DNA of 64,000 bases from contig SKCR01031827.1 in assembly GCA_019454045.1 (NCBI GenBank), positions 1 to 64,000 of the forward strand, given 5' to 3'. The position numbers and the translations under genes are program-made. This document shows, piece after piece, positions 60,126 to 64,000 of this stretch. This stretch comes from Zanthoxylum bungeanum. Lineage: Eukaryota; Streptophyta; Magnoliopsida; Sapindales; Rutaceae. Below the pieces are notes generated by a model, which saw nothing but the letters and a program-made list of their open reading frames with translations, searched no databases and had not been told where the DNA came from. The number at the start of each line of letters is the position of its first letter. The stretch's first letter is position 1.

Positions 60126-61482
60126 TTCTTCCTCTTACTTCTTCCTCGTCACTGCTAGAGAAATCAAGCCAAAAGTTTTTCCCCTGCTCAGTCTCATCTT
60201 CACTAGTACTATCCCAGATTCCCAGGCAAAAGGCTTGAGGGTGAAAGGATTTTAGGACAAGGTCTTCTGGGAGGCCAGAATTGATCATATAGGCTGGTGG
60301 TGGTACGGCACGGTAATTGGGTAAGGGGTTTCTGTGTGTGTCAGGCTGTTCTGTTTCTGGGTCAGGTATTTTCTTGGAGTCTATCAGGTCTTGGATTTCA
60401 TGGCGGAGTCGGGCATAATTGTCAGTGTCATGGCCCTTTTGTTGGTGAAAGTGACAGTAAAGGCTTAGGTTATAATGTGATGGTAGGGGATTGGGTAATT
60501 GTTTGGCTTCCAAGGGTTTTAAGAGCCCTTGCCTCTTAAGTTTCTCTAGCACCTTGGACAGGGGCCTTCCCAAGTTGGAAAACTGCCGGTTCCGGATAGC
60601 GGAAATCTCAGTAGAAATGGGCTTTGTTTCCGATGTTCCCTCAATGGGCCTTCTGTTCAGACCATAGAATTTTCTATTCTCGGCCTCTTCTTCCTCAATA
60701 TCCATGACAGTTTCCATCAACTGCCGAAAGTCTGCAATCATGGAGGTCATCCTCCTCAACTTGCAGTAAATGGAGGGCTTGGTGCCCTTGATAATCATCT
60801 TAATCTGATCCTTCTCTGAGGGCCTAGTCTGCATTTTCAATATCTGACCCCTCCACCGGTCCACATACTCCTTAAAACTCTCCTCCGCTTTCTGCTTAAC
60901 ATTCTCCAGATCACGGAGTGACAGATCGATCTCTAACTCAGTGACATACTGCTTCAGGAAAGCATCGGCCAACTCCCTCCAATCTTCATTCACTTTCTTC
61001 TCCAAACTGTGGTATCATACCACGGGAGCTCCTTCAAGCGACATTCCAAATATGACTGATACAAACTGTCGGAGATGCACCCTCGGATCCCCATTTCCGT
61101 TAAACTTAGCCATATCAGGCATCTTGAACTGTGCCGGCAACTGTTCCTCGAAAGTCAGTGTGTCATAATCCAGCAAATCCTCATTTTTACCCCTCATCTT
61201 GCGGGTAACCGACTCAACCTGATCCCGAAGTTTCTGTAACTCTGCCTGAGACCCAGATATTCTGCCTGCTGCATACTCTGCCATATCATCATCAAAAGCG
61301 GGGGTATCATCCCCCAATCTGTTCGGAGATTCCTCTTGCCTCACATCCCCAGAATTAACCCCAGCACGAGACCGAGCTATACCAGCCATAGCAGTAGTCA
61401 AAGCTTGCAACTGTTCAGTGATCTTGGCAAGACCGTTCTCTAACTGATCCATACGGGACACCTCATTATCGGATTCACTCAT
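60126..61482 (-). pseudogene. Element A gag
   Basis: Minus strand. Start MSESDNEVSRMDQLENG at 61482. 61015-61482 runs to FGMSLEGAPVV with ~33 bases missing near 61052 compared with B. A frameshift near 61010 leads into 60088-61005 (DWRELADAFLKQYVTELEID, SFKEYVDRWRG, TRPSEKDQIKMIIKGT). The zinc-knuckle-like motif reads CHFHQQKGHDTDNYARL, with the last Cys replaced by Tyr. The frame ends just past the protease-deletion junction. Confidence 0.88.
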
Positions 61483-62628
61483 ACTTGTTCTTTTAGTGAG
61501 TCATGTCCCTTCTCTAACCCAAACGGTATCTATTTTGTCTTTTTTAGACATAGACGGTGTTAACATGATATATGTATGCATGAGGTGCACGAGATGCATG
61601 TAACATATATAACATATTAAATCAATTAAATTTTCAAACAAATCGGCCCGTTACCATTTTAGAATCTTTCGGGCTAATTGTCATAGGAGTGAACTCATCC
61701 CAGTTTAAATGGCCCAACAAGTTCACATCTTATGAAAAGGAGCCCAACTAAATCCAAATGGTAATGTTCCGAACACAAGCACAAAGTGGCCCATCAACAC
61801 TTAGACGCCTTTGGCCCAATAGTCATGAAATACGTTTTTGTCCCAGTTTAAATGGCCCAACAAGCCCATATCCCATGACAAATGGTCCAAATGGATCCAA
61901 ACGACGATGTTCCCAAACACAAGCATAGAAGAAAGATGATGCAAACATAACGTAATAATTTCTACATAATGACACATCAACATTTCAGAAGCTTTGGGCT
62001 TAATAGTCATAAGGTACGAACTCGCCCCAGTTTAAATGGCCAGCAAGTCCGCATTTCTGACAATAGTCCAACTGCATCCAAATGAGGATGGTCCACAAGC
62101 ACATATTCAAGGAAATAATTGTTACTTTAGCCAACCTGGTCTATGTGGTGGGTTAGCAAGAGTATAGGCAAAGGCTCTCACCGGCGAAGGATGGCCCACA
62201 ACTAGGTCTCCCCACTCAAGGGTTCGAGCAACCAAGTGAGCGCACCCTTTTTTATACACTAAGGTACGTGCCAATGAGCTATGGTGTGTGACGGACTATC
62301 AAATGGATTTCCCGTTGTAGATTCCCCAGAGGGAAGGTGGAGCGAGGATCACTTAAATACCCAAGCCTCTTAGGCTCTTATCGCTTGGTGTCAGGAATAA
62401 ACAACGAGTCCTCCAAATTAGTCCATCACAATAGGCTACGGGTAGATGGCTATCTAGGTGCCTTCACAGCTTTTCCTTCTAGAAAGGTAGTGAATGAAGG
62501 AAGACACCAAACCATTACCTAGCCTCAAAATGCCTTTGATTAAACCTTCACTTTATCCACTATAGACACGGTCAATTAAAACATAAATCCAAACATCACA
62601 AGACAATATTTCGGGGCCGATTCTTTAT
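61483..62628 (-). other. Leader of element A
   Basis: No gene. It parallels 51279-52421 including the spaced 'agtttaaatggccc' copies. An in-frame TGA lies upstream of the gag ATG (near 61500). Confidence 0.7.
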
Positions 62629-62645
62629 CCCCAGTGGAGTCGCCA
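62629..62645 (-). other. Primer-binding site of element A
   Basis: TGGCGACTCCACTGGGG on the minus strand, three bases from the CCCACA end of LTR3. Confidence 0.75.
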
Positions 62646-62648
62646 GAC

Positions 62649-64000
62649 TGTGGGAACACAGGAATCTGGGCGACGCATGCTGTCCCGGGCTTGCGGCCCG
62701 GTCGGGAGTACGGAGTAGCCACGGGGGACTAAACCGGAGAATAATGGAGTCGCCACCCGGTGTGAACCGGGAAAATGAGATTTAAGGCCGCACTCACCCC
62801 TCGCAAGGGAAGACCTTAAACCGTTGGGTTCGGAATGGTCCCTTACTCATGCCACTTTTGATGAAAGGATTTATGTAATAATTTAATTAGGCTTAAGTAG
62901 CACTTATTTCCAAGAGTATCATGCTTCTAAATTCACATGTACAAAATGAAACTTACACATACATTTCACATCTAAGATTGCATGCTTGAAAATACCTCAA
63001 AGTAACAACGAACATACAACTTCATTTAGCATATCATGTTCACAGAAAACACAAGCATACATACTAACCATACAAGCATACATGTGAACACTTTTCCAAG
63101 TGATACGTGGAATTGTATCCCAAGTACAGACCGCACTACCGTCCATTCGGAATCAGCTACGGAATTTATGTCTGGGTTTCCATCCGATATACCACAAGAA
63201 ATAATACTTCGAAGTCATCATGACATAGGTATATAAATCGTAATGCGTTAAATCAAGACTAAGGCAGATGACGCAACCAATGGAATAAACATGCTTTTCA
63301 TTACGATGTGCACAAAGATAAGAATGACTATATGGGGTTTCATAAAAAAATCACCTAAGAAACAATTATACATGGCATGTGATAAATATGTCTCAGTTCA
63401 GTGTGTTCGCGTTCGTGTAGCGTTCGTAAACGCGTTCGAACGGTAAACAGAAGGTTGGCGTTCGTATGGCGTTTGATAACGCGTTCGAACGGAACCAGAC
63501 CTGATGCATGATAAGACTAAGAAAGTGCGTGTGCGTTCACGTAGCGTTCGAGAACACGTTCGAACGGTAAACAGAAGGTTCACATTCGTGTAGCGTTCGA
63601 GAACGCGTTCGAACGGAACCAGACCTGATGCATGATGAGACTAAGGAAGTGCGTGTGCGTTCGCGTAGCGTTTGAAAATGCGTTCGAACGGTAAACAGAA
63701 GGTTCACGTTCGTGTAGCGTTCGAGAACGCGTTCGAACGGAGCCAGACCTGATGCATGTAACACAAAGAATAAAGACAACAATGTCAAGCTCAGCATGTC
63801 CGATTGAACGTATCTTGCATTCAACCGAACACACATCAATCGGTGCGGCAAAGCATCGTGGTAGAGGGCTTTAACCCCTCCCCGTAGGGGATCTTTCATT
63901 CCACTTACTAAGCCCATGCGCTCGATTGAATCATGCATACATAGAATTAAAAGCAATAATATCAAACTTAGTATGCCCGATTGAACGTATCTTGCATTCA
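62649..64000 (-). repeat. LTR3 (5' LTR of element A), partial
   Basis: It matches 33139-34480 of LTR1 and 52442-53640 of LTR2 and keeps the complete 125-base repeat array (63405-63755). The window ends inside the 178-base repeats. Confidence 0.88.

Larger units (their letters stand above)
52442..64000 (-). mobile_element. Tat-lineage Ty3/gypsy element A (5' LTR cut by window end)
   Basis: Same layout as element B without the nested copia: LTR3 (partial), PBS, leader, gag, RT-RNase H, second RNase H-integrase, 3' tandem repeats, LTR2. It is the better-preserved copy but lacks the protease segment and has a TAA between RNase H and the second RNase H, a 13-base deletion in RT and a small gag deletion. 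Confidence 0.9.

Overview
The window looks like plant nuclear DNA, almost certainly an angiosperm, in repeat-dense heterochromatin. I found no host protein-coding gene, rRNA, convincing tRNA or CRISPR. It is AT-rich with plant LTR retrotransposons nested in one another: Ty1/copia, Ty3/gypsy Tat lineage with a second RNase H domain, Ty3/gypsy Athila, and chromovirus-like LTRs. tRNA-Met-type primer sites (TGGTATCAGAGC), polypurine tracts ending GGGGGAT or GGGAGAT, and YVDD reverse transcriptases support this.

Layout. 1-2236: collapsed + strand Tat element (RT fragment fused to integrase fragment) running into a short-form Tat LTR. 2237-3296: copia LTR fragment. 3297-11720: a chromovirus-like LTR split by a nearly full-length but frameshifted copia element (4170-9772, flanked by ATAA). 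12468-16377: two long LTRs of one copia family head to head, the second followed by a primer-binding site and a non-coding leader. 16863-22354: nested chromovirus LTR pieces and a minus-strand copia LTR. 22355-25711: non-coding DNA with a 150-bp-arm palindrome and direct duplications. 25712-31164: rearranged copia (minus LTR piece, plus-strand pol, plus-strand LTR) abutting a chromovirus LTR. 31200-32600: Athila gag/RT remnant.

33139 to the window end is the most coherent part: a minus-strand tandem array LTR1-element B-LTR2-element A-LTR3 of Tat elements. The middle LTR is both the 5' LTR of B and the 3' LTR of A. Element B's integrase is split by an 8.1-kb copia element (37847-45946) with a perfect 5-bp target duplication (TCCCA) and two very similar 2.1-kb LTRs, but no usable coding region. 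Element A keeps one 636-codon frame for the second RNase H plus integrase but has lost its protease region.

No gene set here forms a host pathway. The genes are gag and pol remnants whose intact versions make capsid protein, protease, reverse transcriptase, RNase H and integrase. All copies here look individually defective. The points of interest are structural: LTR sharing, a copia fragment captured beside the Tat LTR, LTR growth by duplication, non-autonomous transposition, and several large inverted repeats.
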